Positions 16,303-26,077 of a DNA stretch of 64,000 bases are shown one piece after another (positions within the stretch are counted from its first letter, which is position 1; each line of letters begins with the position of its first letter). A model generated the notes under the pieces. That model made no database searches and was not told the DNA's origin. It worked only from the letters and a program-made list of their open reading frames with translations. The stretch is from CAZWKX01 sp964633975 (GTDB lineage Bacteria; Actinomycetota; Acidimicrobiia; Spongiisociales; UBA11373): the NCBI GenBank assembly GCA_964633975.1, contig CAZWKX010000001.1:1-64000 (forward strand). Reading direction: 5' to 3'. The position numbers and the translations under genes are program-made.

Positions 16303-17649
16303 TCAGCCGAGGCGCCGTCGTAGCCTATCGATCTGCTGACGCACGCTCTCGAAGCTGCCTCCACCCGGACTGCTGCGCCCCCTCACCGAATCGACGGGAT
16401 CGAGCCGGCCCAGGTCGGATGGCACAAACGCAGGGTGCGCCCTCTCCAGTTCCTCTGGAGTCACGTCGCCCGGCCCCCGTCCTCCAGCGTCCCTGATGAG
16501 CTTCCCCACCGCCTCGTGCGCCTCCCGGAAGGGGATGCCCCGCTTGACGAGGATCTCGGCCAGGTCCAGGGCTCCCACCCATCCACCGACGGGCGGCGAC
16601 CGGAACGTCGCCCCTTGCACCAAGGCGGCAAGAGCGGTGAGAGCGCCGGCAAGAGTGTCGTCGGCATTAAAGATGATCTCCTTGTCCTCCTGGAGATCGC
16701 TGTTGTAGGCGAGCGGCAGGGCCTTCTGAAGGGAAAGCACGGCGACAACGTGCCCAATGACCCGTGCCGTCCTGCCCCGAACATGCTCTGCCATGTCCGG
16801 GTTCTTCTTGTGCGGAAGCGCAGAGGATCCGGTGCTGTGTCGATCGGCGAACTCCACCCAGCCGAACTCCTCGCTGGCCCAGAGCACCAGCTCCTCGGCG
16901 AACCTCGACAGGTGCGCCATGGCCTGAGCGCAGCAGAACGTGTACTCGGCCACGAAGTCGCGGGAGCCGACCGCATCGAGCGAGTTCTCGAAAACCTCTC
17001 CAAAGCCCAGCTCCTCCGCCGGCAACAGCGGATCCAAGGGGAGGCTGCTGCCCCCGGCAGCCCCCGCGCCCAGCGGCGAGATGGCGATCCGATCGAGAGC
17101 CCCGGCGAAGCGGTCGACATCGCGCAGCAGCATCCAGGCGTAGGCGAGCAGGTGGTGCGCCAGCGGTATCACCTGGGCCCGCTGCATGTGGGTATAGGCG
17201 GGGACAATGATCTCCCCCACCTCTTCCGCCTTGTCGACCAGAACGCGGACGAGGGCCTCGATCTGGCCGATACGATCGCGGCCCGCCTTCGTCAAGTAGA
17301 GCCGCAGATCGAGAGCGACCTGATCGTTGCGGGATCGCCCGGTGTGCAGCTTGCCTGCGACGCCTCCGGCTATCTCGTACAGCCGGCGCTCGACCGCGGT
17401 GTGCACGTCTTCATCGGTGACGCGGAAGACGAACCGGTGCTCGGAAGCCTCCGCCAGTATGGTCTCGAGACCCTCGATCAATGCCGCCGCCTCACTCTCG
17501 GTGAGCAAGCCGACGGCTCCGAGCATGCGCGCGTGGGCCAGCGACCCGCGCACATCGACCTCCAGCAGCCGCCGGTCGGTCTCTGAGGTGGTGAACTCCC
17601 AGAGGATGTCGTCGGGCTTCTCGGAGAACCTGCCGCCCCACAGCGTCAC
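16303..17649 (-). CDS. argH: Argininosuccinate lyase
   Basis: A 448-residue ArgH, last step of arginine synthesis: cleaves argininosuccinate to arginine and fumarate. Motifs: LWGGRF at the N-terminus, HTGRSRNDQVALDLRL, THMQRAQVIPLAHHLLAY, and the superfamily signature GSSALPHKKNPDMAEHVRG containing the catalytic Ser. The GTG at 17649 is the start: GGAGGT lies about 6 nt upstream and the protein begins at the usual LWGGRF; the frame open further upstream overlaps argG. 64 nt after argG, same operon. Confidence 0.95.
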   Translation of the reverse strand: MTLWGGRFSEKPDDILWEFTTSETDRRLLEVDVRGSLAHARMLGAVGLLTESEAAALIEGLETILAEASEHRFVFRVTDEDVHTAVERRLYEIAGGVAGKLHTGRSRNDQVALDLRLYLTKAGRDRIGQIEALVRVLVDKAEEVGEIIVPAYTHMQRAQVIPLAHHLLAYAWMLLRDVDRFAGALDRIAISPLGAGAAGGSSLPLDPLLPAEELGFGEVFENSLDAVGSRDFVAEYTFCCAQAMAHLSRFAEELVLWASEEFGWVEFADRHSTGSSALPHKKNPDMAEHVRGRTARVIGHVVAVLSLQKALPLAYNSDLQEDKEIIFNADDTLAGALTALAALVQGATFRSPPVGGWVGALDLAEILVKRGIPFREAHEAVGKLIRDAGGRGPGDVTPEELERAHPAFVPSDLGRLDPVDSVRGRSSPGGGSFESVRQQIDRLRRRLG

Positions 17650-17713
17650 GTGCCGACCTCCGTGAAACGGCGACGACGCATTTGCCGTCTCGCCGGCATC
17701 CGCCGATGCCGGG

Positions 17714-18912
<1,199 letters not shown>

Positions 18913-18916
<4 letters not shown>

Positions 18917-19374
18917 GATCCACTCCCGATGCGCTCGAGCTCGAGGCGCACCTGCTGGCTCCCCACCCGCTCGTGCGTGACGATGAGCAGAGTGTCGTCG
19001 CCGGCCACCGTGCCGATGATGCCGTCGATGCTGCAGCCGTCGATTGCGGCCGCCACCATCTGAGCTGCTCCAGGCGGTGTCTTGACCACCACGAGGTTGC
19101 CCGTCGAGGTGATGGCCTCGGCGTATTTGGCGAGCGCATGCGCCAGCGCCTCGTCGGGAACACCGCCGGCGGCGGTGTCGGGAAACACATAGCGCGCTCC
19201 GGCACCTTCGGGCACCTTGACCGCCCCTAGATCCTTGAGGTCCCTGGACACCGTGGCTTGCGTGACGTCGAAGCCGGACCGGCCGAGCTGATCCACCAGC
19301 TCCGTCTGGCTACCCACGGCCTGGTTCTCGATGATCCTGCGTATGGCTCTGCGGCGAGCGGCTGGGTCGGACAT
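18913..19374 (-). CDS. argR: Arginine repressor
   Basis: A 153-residue ArgR. Winged-helix N-terminal domain with the recognition helix DVTQATVSRDLKDL, and a C-terminal oligomerisation/arginine-binding domain with GTVAGDDTLLIV. With arginine bound, hexamers of this family repress biosynthetic operons. It leads argR-argG-argH, so it regulates its own operon. The ATG lies 6 nt after a TATAGT -10 hexamer, predicting a leaderless mRNA. Confidence 0.95.
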
Positions 19375-19380
19375 GCCATG

Positions 19381-19409
19381 ACTATACGCATGACTGCATT
19401 TTCATGCAA
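19381..19409 (-). promoter_or_regulatory. argR promoter with overlapping ARG-box-like operator
   Basis: On the minus strand TTGCAT (-35) is followed by exactly 17 nt and TATAGT (-10), then 6 nt to the argR ATG. The dyad TGCATTTTCATGCA (19395-19408; arms TGCAT/ATGCA, 4-nt spacer) overlaps the -35 box and has the TGNAT-N4-ATNCA form of ArgR half sites. Occupation by ArgR would block RNA polymerase. Confidence 0.8.
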
Positions 19410-19539
19410 GAACGCGCCACCGACCCCGCAGATCCCCCGCAAAACGCCGTCCAGGGCGCCGGCTCCGCCATACACGGCGACGCGGGGCCCATCGGCTCCG
19501 GACCTGGGCGACCCTGGCACGGAGTAGCCTGTTGGCGCC

Positions 19540-20277
19540 ATGCGGTCCATACTCGCCGACCTCGTAGCCGAGCAGCAGACGCTCGATCAGCTGCTGCAGC
19601 GGGCTCCCGACCGCGATTGGCGGCGCCGCGCCACGAGCTCCGGATGGACGGTGCAGGACACGATCAGCCACCTGGCTTGGTCCGAAGACAACGCCCTGCG
19701 CGCCCTCGAGGACGGTGATGCCGATCCAGTGACGACCGTATGCGGAGATGGCGCATCCCGCAATGATCCCGGCGTGACCGCCGGACGGGGCAAACGCCCT
19801 CAGGAGATCATTGAATGGTGGCGTCACGCCCGTGCCGCGGTGGTCGATGCGCTCTCTCGCCGCCGGCCCGACGTCCGCATCGGCTGGCCTATGCCGGAGA
19901 CCGACACCGAGACCTTCGCCGCCATCCGGCTGATGGAGACCTGGGCACACGGCCTCGACATCACCGCCGCCTTGGCCCGTGAGGTCGAGGACACGCCTCG
20001 AATTCGCCATGTGGCCAGGCTGGCCTGGCTGACACTGCCCGCTGCCTTCGCCCGAGCCGAAGAGGAGTACCCGGCGCCGATACGCGTCGAGCTGGTCGGG
20101 CCCGGCTTCGCCCGCTGGGTCTACGGCCCCGAGGACTCCGACCAGATCGTGCGCGGCGCCGCCGGTGACTGGTGCCGGGTTGCCGTGCGCCGCCTCCGGC
20201 CCGAGGACGCCAAGAACCTCACGGCCGCAGGCGGGGTCGCCCAGACGGCGCTCCGGGTCGCCTGCGCTTTGCCCTAG
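19540..20277 (+). CDS. Mycothiol-dependent maleylpyruvate isomerase-like (DinB/MDMPI, TIGR03084-type) protein
   Basis: A 245-residue protein of the MDMPI/DinB-like metal-binding family. Typical segments: WTVQDTISHLAWSEDNAL near residue 37-55 (metal-ligand His in SHLAW) and MEWAHG-type METWAHGLDI (His/Asp ligands). The C-terminal part (190-245) matches the small MDMPI C-terminal domain. These enzymes use mycothiol or related low-molecular thiols, consistent with Actinobacteria. TAGCCT ends 9 nt before the ATG. Substrate unknown. Confidence 0.8.
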   Translation: MRSILADLVAEQQTLDQLLQRAPDRDWRRRATSSGWTVQDTISHLAWSEDNALRALEDGDADPVTTVCGDGASRNDPGVTAGRGKRPQEIIEWWRHARAAVVDALSRRRPDVRIGWPMPETDTETFAAIRLMETWAHGLDITAALAREVEDTPRIRHVARLAWLTLPAAFARAEEEYPAPIRVELVGPGFARWVYGPEDSDQIVRGAAGDWCRVAVRRLRPEDAKNLTAAGGVAQTALRVACALP

Positions 20278-20287
20278 CTCGCCGCCG

Positions 20288-20905
20288 TCAGGGCTTGTAG
20301 ACGTCGAACCCGGATTTCAGCAGCAGGTTGAGCAAGGCCGGAGCCGGATCGCGGAACTGGGCGGGCCGAAACGCGTGCTCGAGCCCGGAGAAGAAGCCCA
20401 GCAGAGTGTTGACGACGTGCGCGATCGAGATCGTGTGCAGATTGCTATCGGCGCTGCGGCCGAAGGCAACCAGCCGGCTGCGCACCCGTCCGCCGCCCCG
20501 GCCCGGGCTCAAATGCAGCCCCTTGTCGCTCAGGTCGTGCACCACGGAATCGAGAGGCTCGTCGTAGAGCCACTCCAGGCGGCGCAGCAGCGGATTGAGC
20601 ACTTCATGATGGCGAATACCCGGGTTGAACTCGGCCTCACCCTGCTTCACTTCGCCGACGATCACGTCGACGAGGTCGTGCTCCAGCTGCAGCACCGGGT
20701 CCTCGATGAGGAGAAGACGGCTCTCCCTGGGCCCGTGAGGATCTGCTGCGTAGACGTCGCCGGGCAGCCGCAGCGCCATGATGTCGATGTCGGTTGCAGT
20801 CTCGAACTCACCGGCGTCGCTGCGCCGCTGAACCTCGAACTCGCTGAGGGTCAGGTATCCGCTCAGACGCAGGTAGTACTCGACGAGGTTGACCGCTATG
20901 TCCAT
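20288..20905 (-). CDS. Hypothetical protein, PD-(D/E)xK nuclease-like
   Basis: A 205-residue protein I cannot name. The pattern ETATDIDIMALRLPG (about 30-45) followed by DLVDVIVGEVKQGEAEFNPG (about 75-95) has the spacing of a restriction-endonuclease fold core: acidic residue on one strand, then ExK on the next (GEVK), as in YraN/VRR-type nucleases. The C-terminal half is helix-rich. ATG at 20905 chosen because conservation-like sequence starts there (MDIAVNLVEYYLRLSGYLT) and the upstream frame overlaps the aldehyde dehydrogenase gene. It may be a DNA or RNA nuclease, or a degenerate member. Confidence 0.55.
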   Translation of the reverse strand: MDIAVNLVEYYLRLSGYLTLSEFEVQRRSDAGEFETATDIDIMALRLPGDVYAADPHGPRESRLLLIEDPVLQLEHDLVDVIVGEVKQGEAEFNPGIRHHEVLNPLLRRLEWLYDEPLDSVVHDLSDKGLHLSPGRGGGRVRSRLVAFGRSADSNLHTISIAHVVNTLLGFFSGLEHAFRPAQFRDPAPALLNLLLKSGFDVYKP

Positions 20906-20940
20906 GGCACCGATTCTGGCAGCCACGGGGCCCTTGGGCT

Positions 20941-22710
20941 TCAGCCTCTCAGAGTCGACAGCGCCAGCATGGGGAGCTTGCCCAGGCTGGGTGCCGCCTC
21001 GAGGTCCGCCACTCGAGCGAACGTCCGATGGGCATTGCGGTGCGTCACGTACCACGCCGGTTTGGGGAATTGGCGAAACGGTGCCCGGATCACCGTCTTT
21101 TGTGGGTGATCGAAGAGCCGGGCGTTGCGCACGAAGCCGATGCCGCTGCCGACGTCGCGGAGGGTGTGACCGGGGAACGCCCCCCAGGGGTTGGTGCCGA
21201 AGACGAACCCGGCGGCCGCCCACACGTTCACTGCGGCGGATCCGTAGCGGAGGGCCGCAAGTGCACCGTCGAGGGCAACGGCCAGGCCTTCCTCCGTCTT
21301 GGGGTCGATGAGGATGGTGACGTTGAGGGTGCCGGCCAGGTCGGCGTTGCAGAAGGCGACGGCTCGCTCGAGAAACTCGGCCGGGCCGTCGGCGGGCAAA
21401 GACGTGACGGCGGCGATGGGGCAGAAAGCCTCTTCGGAGAAGGCCAGATGCCCGGACTGGGGATCGACCCCCACCAGCAGGGTGGGCGGCAGCACGCCGG
21501 GCCGGCGCTCCCCCAGCATCTCCACGTTGTCGTGTGATGCGACGAGACGCTCGAACCGCTCTTCCGCGCCTGGGTAGTAGGCCGGCCGCGACGGCAGCCT
21601 CCGCAGCACCCGGCGAAGCTGATCCAGAAACGCCTCGCGCTGCGGCCACCCGCTGGCGAACACGAGCACCTTGGCCGCATTGCAGTTGAACCCGGCGTTC
21701 TGTGTGATCTGTGTGGCTACGTCCTCGGCCCGGAAGCGGAGATCGCGCTCCGACCAGGGCCCCGGCACGATGATGACCGGGCTCACATTGCCGAGCTCAC
21801 TCGTGATCGGCTTGCCGAGCAGCGGCTCGTTGCGGGCCTTTCGCGCCGCTCCCTCCTCGCCCTCGCCGAAGACGATCGCATCGTGGGTGCGGGCCGACCC
21901 GGTGACGTGGACCACGTCCACGCCGGGGTGCCGAACGAGGTACTCGCCGACGTCGGCTCCGCCGTAGGCGGTGCGAACAAACCCATCCGACATCAGACTG
22001 GCGAAGTTTCGCTCGGTGTGTGGACCGATGTAGTCGTTGACCGGACTGAACTTGAGCAGGGCCACCCTGCCCTCGACGAACAGCTGGTGCACAACATCGA
22101 GAGGACCGATGCTCGACACATTCCCGGCCCCGAGCACGACGCTCACCTGCGGCCGCGCCAACTCGGACTTTGTGTAGAAGGAGCCCAGACTCTCATTGAC
22201 GCGCCGGCGATCCACACGGGGGTCGAGCCAGACGTCGGCCGTCATGCCCCGGTACAGCACACGATCGTAGATGTCGGCCGGAGTCACCCGCACTACAACC
22301 TGGCCATCGGGCCGCGTCGAGATGCGGTGACGCGGAATCGGCACACGCCCCCGCCGCCGGATGCCCTCGAGCGTGTCGATGAGGAACCGGATCACGCGCA
22401 GCTGAGTCACAGGACCGGCCACCCAATCCTCACCGCCGTAGCGGGCACTCACCCCCTTGGCGGCAACGGCATCGGCCACGAGCGCCGGCGCCGTCTGCGC
22501 CGTCCGCGCCGCCAGCTCTCTCAAATAGGCGATCCGGTCTTCGATGCGCAGCTCCAGCCACGCCGGCGCCCGAGCCCTCAGACCTTCCACGGCGCGGTCG
22601 AGCAGGAAGACCGATGTCGGCTCTCTTGCTGCCTGCACGAGCACGCTCCGTGGTGGCGTCGCCGGATGATACGCGTCTCCGGCCCGACACGACGGCGGCA
22701 CACGTGCCAT
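20941..22710 (-). CDS. Divergent NAD(P)-dependent aldehyde dehydrogenase
   Basis: A 589-residue ALDH-superfamily protein. GAGNVSSIGPLDVVHQLF and ALLKFSPVND form the cofactor region, VTGSARTHDAIVFG the GSxxxG-like loop, SELGNVSPVII carries the general-base Glu305, and NAGFNCNAAKVLV the nucleophile Cys343. The C-terminus keeps the aspect FGTNPWGAFPGHTLRDVGSG. It is about 100 residues longer than classic ALDHs, mostly at the N-terminus (1-110). ATG at 22710 is tentative; an internal start (GTG in SVLVQAAR) is possible. Divergent from the DUF4032 gene, with only about 30 bp between starts. Substrate unknown. Confidence 0.8.
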   Translation of the reverse strand: MARVPPSCRAGDAYHPATPPRSVLVQAAREPTSVFLLDRAVEGLRARAPAWLELRIEDRIAYLRELAARTAQTAPALVADAVAAKGVSARYGGEDWVAGPVTQLRVIRFLIDTLEGIRRRGRVPIPRHRISTRPDGQVVVRVTPADIYDRVLYRGMTADVWLDPRVDRRRVNESLGSFYTKSELARPQVSVVLGAGNVSSIGPLDVVHQLFVEGRVALLKFSPVNDYIGPHTERNFASLMSDGFVRTAYGGADVGEYLVRHPGVDVVHVTGSARTHDAIVFGEGEEGAARKARNEPLLGKPITSELGNVSPVIIVPGPWSERDLRFRAEDVATQITQNAGFNCNAAKVLVFASGWPQREAFLDQLRRVLRRLPSRPAYYPGAEERFERLVASHDNVEMLGERRPGVLPPTLLVGVDPQSGHLAFSEEAFCPIAAVTSLPADGPAEFLERAVAFCNADLAGTLNVTILIDPKTEEGLAVALDGALAALRYGSAAVNVWAAAGFVFGTNPWGAFPGHTLRDVGSGIGFVRNARLFDHPQKTVIRAPFRQFPKPAWYVTHRNAHRTFARVADLEAAPSLGKLPMLALSTLRG

Positions 22711-22739
22711 GGATCCGGAGAACCGCCACAATGCGTCTC

Positions 22740-23939
22740 ATGCCGACACCGCATGTCATCGTACGAGGAGGCAATCCCGACTTCCTCGACCTGCCGTGGG
22801 ATCGATCGCTGGCCGATTGGCAGCACCCGCGTCGACTGCTTCTACCCAAGGGCATCTCCCGTCACGAGGTGCAGTTCTACGGATACGAGACCGGAACCTA
22901 CGCCATCAAGGAGCTTCCGCTGAGGCCGGCCCGGCACGAGTACGCCATTCTTCGCGAACTCGAGGAGATGGACGCTCCCGCCGTGGAGCCGGTCGGCCTC
23001 GTGGAGCGGCCCTGGCTCGACCCCCACGACGAGAGTGCCGCCGCGGTCATCACCCGCTACCTGGACTATGCCTTCTCCTACAGGGAGCTGCTATTCGGCC
23101 CGGGTTTTGGGGACCGGCGCAATCAGATGCTCGATGCTTTCGCCGGTCTCCTGGTCCAGCTGCACCTGCTCGGCTGCTATTGGGGTGACTGCTCACTCTC
23201 GAACGTGCTGTACCGCTACGACGCCAGCGCCATCGAGGTCACGATGGTGGACGCCGAGACCTCGGAGATCCACCCGTCGCTGACCGACGGCCAGCGGCAG
23301 ACCGACATCGAGATCATGCTCACCAACGTCGCCGGCGGCATGTCCGACATCGCAGCGTCACGAGGCATGGACCTGGATAAGGCGGACATCGGCCTTGGAG
23401 AGGACATCGCCGACCGCTACGGCTCGCTGTGGAACGAGGTCACCCGCGCGCCGGTCATCGGGCCCGACGAGCGGTATCGCATCACCGACCACATCGGCCG
23501 CCTCAACGACCTCGGCTTCGATGTCGCCGACCTCGAACTCATCCCCGAGGCCGACGGCGGCCACCTCCGGATGCAGCTCAAGGTGGCCGGGCGCAACTTC
23601 CACAGGCACCGGCTGCGCGATCTGACCGGGGTCGAGGCCTCGGAGAACCAGGCACGCCAGATCCTCTCCGACCTCTACTACTACGAGGCCTCTAGAGGGA
23701 GGCAGACGGCCACGCAGAAATCGGTGGCCGCCGTGCGCTGGCGCGTCGAGGTGTTCGAACCCCTTCTGGCCCGGTTTCGGACACTCGAAGACCGCCGCAC
23801 CGACGATCCTGTGCAGGCCTACACGGACTTCCTCTACCACCGCTATCTGATGGCGACCGACACCGGCCGCGATGTACCCAACGACGAGGCCTACGCGCGC
23901 TGGCTCGCCGCCGGTCAGCCGGGGTACCCGACTACCTGA
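22740..23939 (+). CDS. DUF4032 kinase-like protein
   Basis: A 399-residue protein of the DUF4032/lipopolysaccharide-kinase-like family. The first 190 residues look like a minimal protein-kinase fold: YAIKELPLRPARHEYAIL (ATP-binding Lys and helix-C Glu), LLGCYWGDCSLSNVLY (catalytic loop Asp...Asn, in WGDxxxxN form) and VTMVDAETSEI (metal-binding Asp in DxET rather than DFG). The C-terminal half is the DUF4032 domain. In-frame ATGs at 22731 and 22740; the latter is used. Phosphorylation substrate unknown. Confidence 0.75.
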   Translation: MPTPHVIVRGGNPDFLDLPWDRSLADWQHPRRLLLPKGISRHEVQFYGYETGTYAIKELPLRPARHEYAILRELEEMDAPAVEPVGLVERPWLDPHDESAAAVITRYLDYAFSYRELLFGPGFGDRRNQMLDAFAGLLVQLHLLGCYWGDCSLSNVLYRYDASAIEVTMVDAETSEIHPSLTDGQRQTDIEIMLTNVAGGMSDIAASRGMDLDKADIGLGEDIADRYGSLWNEVTRAPVIGPDERYRITDHIGRLNDLGFDVADLELIPEADGGHLRMQLKVAGRNFHRHRLRDLTGVEASENQARQILSDLYYYEASRGRQTATQKSVAAVRWRVEVFEPLLARFRTLEDRRTDDPVQAYTDFLYHRYLMATDTGRDVPNDEAYARWLAAGQPGYPTT

Positions 23940-23977
23940 CCCTCAAGGCCTCATCTGCCCCAGCCGATGCTCCCCAC

Positions 23978-24502
23978 ATGGCAGCGCTGTCCACAGTTGG
24001 GCTCGGACACAAGACTGCGGCGGAGCCGGCCGAAGCGCCGTTGGCGGCAACAACCGCCGTTCCTGCCGCGCTCGACCTATCCCAGCTCGCCGATCTTCCC
24101 CCCGACTGGACCGTCCTCAACGACGTCATAGTGCAAGGCAGAGTCGTGCCTCGTGTCGTGGTCGGTCCCAATGGCGCGTTCACCATCGAGATCGACCCCG
24201 ACCCGACCCTCTGCGTCCTCCGAGATGACGGTCTGTGGCGGCATGGGCAACGCGTCAAGGAACCGGTCAAGCGCGCCCTTCGCAGCGCCTTCGACCTCCG
24301 CCGTGCCCTCGGCCGCGTCGGAATCGACCTGTTCCCCTATCCGATGCTCGTCACCGTCGGCGGCGACGGCCGCCTGGGCAGACTGCGGGTGCTGCCGCCG
24401 GAGTGTCTCGCCGAGGCGATATGGGACCATCCCGGGCTTCCTCTGGCCCGCTCGCAGCGCCGGCGCGCCGTAGCCGCGATTCTGCATCCCTCCTCAGCCT
24501 GA
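23978..24502 (+). CDS. NERD-like (nuclease-related domain) protein, probably inactive
   Basis: A 174-residue protein. LADLPPDWTVLNDVIVQGRVVPRVVVGPNGAFTIEIDPDP resembles the NERD core (hydrophobic strand, GP-G-F, then E-x-K), but the expected catalytic ExK is here EID, and the ligand Asp of the DHVVVGP strand is Arg. The remainder (RSAFDLRRALGRVGIDLFPYPMLVTVGGDG) fits the helix-strand that follows in NERD proteins. It starts 38 nt after the DUF4032 stop and is probably cotranscribed. Role unknown. Confidence 0.5.
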   Translation: MAALSTVGLGHKTAAEPAEAPLAATTAVPAALDLSQLADLPPDWTVLNDVIVQGRVVPRVVVGPNGAFTIEIDPDPTLCVLRDDGLWRHGQRVKEPVKRALRSAFDLRRALGRVGIDLFPYPMLVTVGGDGRLGRLRVLPPECLAEAIWDHPGLPLARSQRRRAVAAILHPSSA

Positions 24503-24567
24503 GCCCACCGTCGTCCCGACTCATCCCACAAGACCCGGCAGCCTCGTCGGTGGCCGCCCCGCCTCAC

Positions 24568-25067
24568 GCCTCCGTATCTCATCCGAGTGTCCTCCATGCG
24601 GGCGATGCGAGCCTCCTCACCTGCTCCCTGGAATCCACAATCGACGACCTCCCTGATGAACAGCGTGTGCGTCCCGCATTGAACCGACCGCCATACCCGG
24701 CATTCGAGGAAGGCCACCGCCTCCTCGAAGATGGGGGAACCGGTGACGCCGATACGAACAGGTCGCCCGTTCAAGGTGCTGCCCTCGCGTTTCGCCGGCT
24801 TCGAGAACTTCACGAGCGGCCTCGTGTCCTCTCGGTCCCACAGGTTCACCGAAAAGGCGCCGGCGGCAGTGATGAGCCAGTGATGAGCCGATGGGTTGGC
24901 GCCTCCGCGTCCACGGCGGCGGCTACGAGCACCGGCTCCATCGCCACCTGGGTCAGCCGGCTCGCCGTCATGCCGTTCCAGGTGTCGCCGTCGGCGGCTC
25001 CGATCAGACAAAACACGTTTGGGATCCGCCACAGCACCTTGTTGACGATCTCGTCGGGAACCGCCAT
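24568..25067 (-). pseudogene. Flavin reductase-like (FMN-binding split barrel) gene, frameshifted
   Basis: Start ATG at 25067 with GGAGG 6 nt upstream. The first frame reads MAVPDEIVNKVLWRIPN, CLIGAADGDTWNGMTASRL and ends coherent similarity at THRLIT; the next frame continues with LITAAGAFSVNLWDRED, GRPVRIGVTGSPIFEEAVAF, LECRVW and finishes RMEDTRMRYGG, the usual end of this family. Both parts together make one flavin reductase domain of about 163 residues. The break is exactly at an 11-bp tandem duplication (24868-24889); removing one copy restores one frame. No stop is seen directly after the YGG end, so a second lesion there is possible. It could also be an assembly error. Confidence 0.8.
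24868..24889. repeat. 11-bp tandem duplication causing a frameshift
   Basis: AGTGATGAGCC occurs twice in direct tandem (24868-24878 and 24879-24889) inside the flavin reductase gene. Eleven is not a multiple of three, so the second copy shifts the frame. Confidence 0.9.
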
Positions 25068-25114
25068 GCCAGCCTCCAAGACGCGGGAGCCGAGCGTACT
25101 CGAGGCGGCGTGGA

Positions 25115-25120
25115 TAGTCT
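25115..25120 (+). promoter_or_regulatory. -10 hexamer of a leaderless UspA gene
   Basis: TAGTCT followed by 6 nt and the ATG at 25127; transcription would start at or within 1 nt of the A of ATG. No ribosome site is present. Confidence 0.65.
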
Positions 25121-25126
25121 GACGGC

Positions 25127-25618
25127 ATGCGGATCCTCATCGCTACCGCAGGTGTGCTGAGCCCTGATCCCGTGGCCCAGTTCGTGGCTTGCCTGGCCGG
25201 CGGCGATCCGGTTTCGGTGATCACCGTCATCGAGGTGCCCCGGTCGTTTCTCGACGAGATCCGTTCCGACGCCTGGCACCCTCTCACCGCGGGCAGCCCG
25301 GGATGGTCCAGCCAGGAGGATGCCGTGATTGCCCGCTACGTCGAGGAGCGAGGGCATCGCATCACCGAACCTCTCCTGAACGCGCTGAGGGCGTCCGGAG
25401 TCGATGCCAACGTACGGTATCTGGAGGGCGAGGATCCGGCCGAGACCATCCTGGCCGCCGCCGCCGAAATGGGCGCCGACTTGGTGATCCTCGGTGCCAC
25501 CAAACACCTCTTCGAAGAGTGGGAGAGCGTCTCGGCCCGCGTCTTGCGCGACACCTCCCGGCCCGTGCTCGTCGTCCCGACCCAACCCCGGCTCGATCCC
25601 GACGAGATCCTGGGCTGA
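25127..25618 (+). CDS. Universal stress protein (UspA) family
   Basis: A 163-residue single-domain Usp. N-terminal strand MRILIATAGVL; C-terminal GADLVILGATKHLFEEW and SARVLRDTSRPVLVVPTQ match the ATP-binding-type pattern (G-2x-G-9x-G(S/T)), but here the loop is GATKHLFEEWESVSARVL, lacking a clean glycine pair, so ATP binding is uncertain. Typical length. Divergent from the broken flavin reductase gene. Confidence 0.82.
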   Translation: MRILIATAGVLSPDPVAQFVACLAGGDPVSVITVIEVPRSFLDEIRSDAWHPLTAGSPGWSSQEDAVIARYVEERGHRITEPLLNALRASGVDANVRYLEGEDPAETILAAAAEMGADLVILGATKHLFEEWESVSARVLRDTSRPVLVVPTQPRLDPDEILG

Positions 25619-25655
25619 CGGCGGCCCAGGCCCTCCGATAGCACGACCCGGCGCG

Positions 25656-25661
25656 TAGAGT
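25656..25661 (+). promoter_or_regulatory. -10 hexamer of a leaderless ACT-domain gene
   Basis: TAGAGT then 6 nt to the ATG at 25668. Same spacing as the preceding UspA gene. Confidence 0.65.
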
Positions 25662-25667
25662 CGGAGT

Positions 25668-26051
25668 ATGACCGAGTTCACGGTGCACCTCGCCAACCGG
25701 CCCGGCATGCTGGCCATGCTCACCGAGCAGATCTCGTCGGCCGGCATCCACATCGAGGCGCTTGCCGCCTACGGCGTCGGCGAAGCGGGCGTGGCCCGCA
25801 TGATGGTCGACGATGCCTCCACCACGCGCGCCGTCCTCGAGCGTGCCGATCTCACCTTCGACGAGCGAGAGGTGCTCGTCACGGTGCTCCCCCACCAGGC
25901 GAGCGCCATGGCCACGATGGCCCGGCGGCTGGCCGACGCCGGAGTCAACATCGAAGCTGTCTATCTGCTCAATTCGTCGGTCAGAGGGCTCGAGTTCGCC
26001 GTCGCCGTCGACGAGCTCGGAGCCGCGCGTGAGCAGATGGCGATGCCCTAG
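25668..26051 (+). CDS. Double ACT-domain protein
   Basis: A 127-residue protein made of two ACT repeats and nothing else. Repeat 1: FTVHLANRPGMLAMLTEQISSAGIHIEAL (2-30); repeat 2: LVTVLPHQASAMATMARRLADAGVNIEAVYLL (69-100). The RPGMLA turn is the usual ligand loop. Such stand-alone ACT proteins are thought to sense amino acids; partner unknown. No catalytic domain is attached. Confidence 0.88.
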   Translation: MTEFTVHLANRPGMLAMLTEQISSAGIHIEALAAYGVGEAGVARMMVDDASTTRAVLERADLTFDEREVLVTVLPHQASAMATMARRLADAGVNIEAVYLLNSSVRGLEFAVAVDELGAAREQMAMP

Positions 26052-26077
26052 ACGTCTTTGCCCGCTTCCAGGGATCC

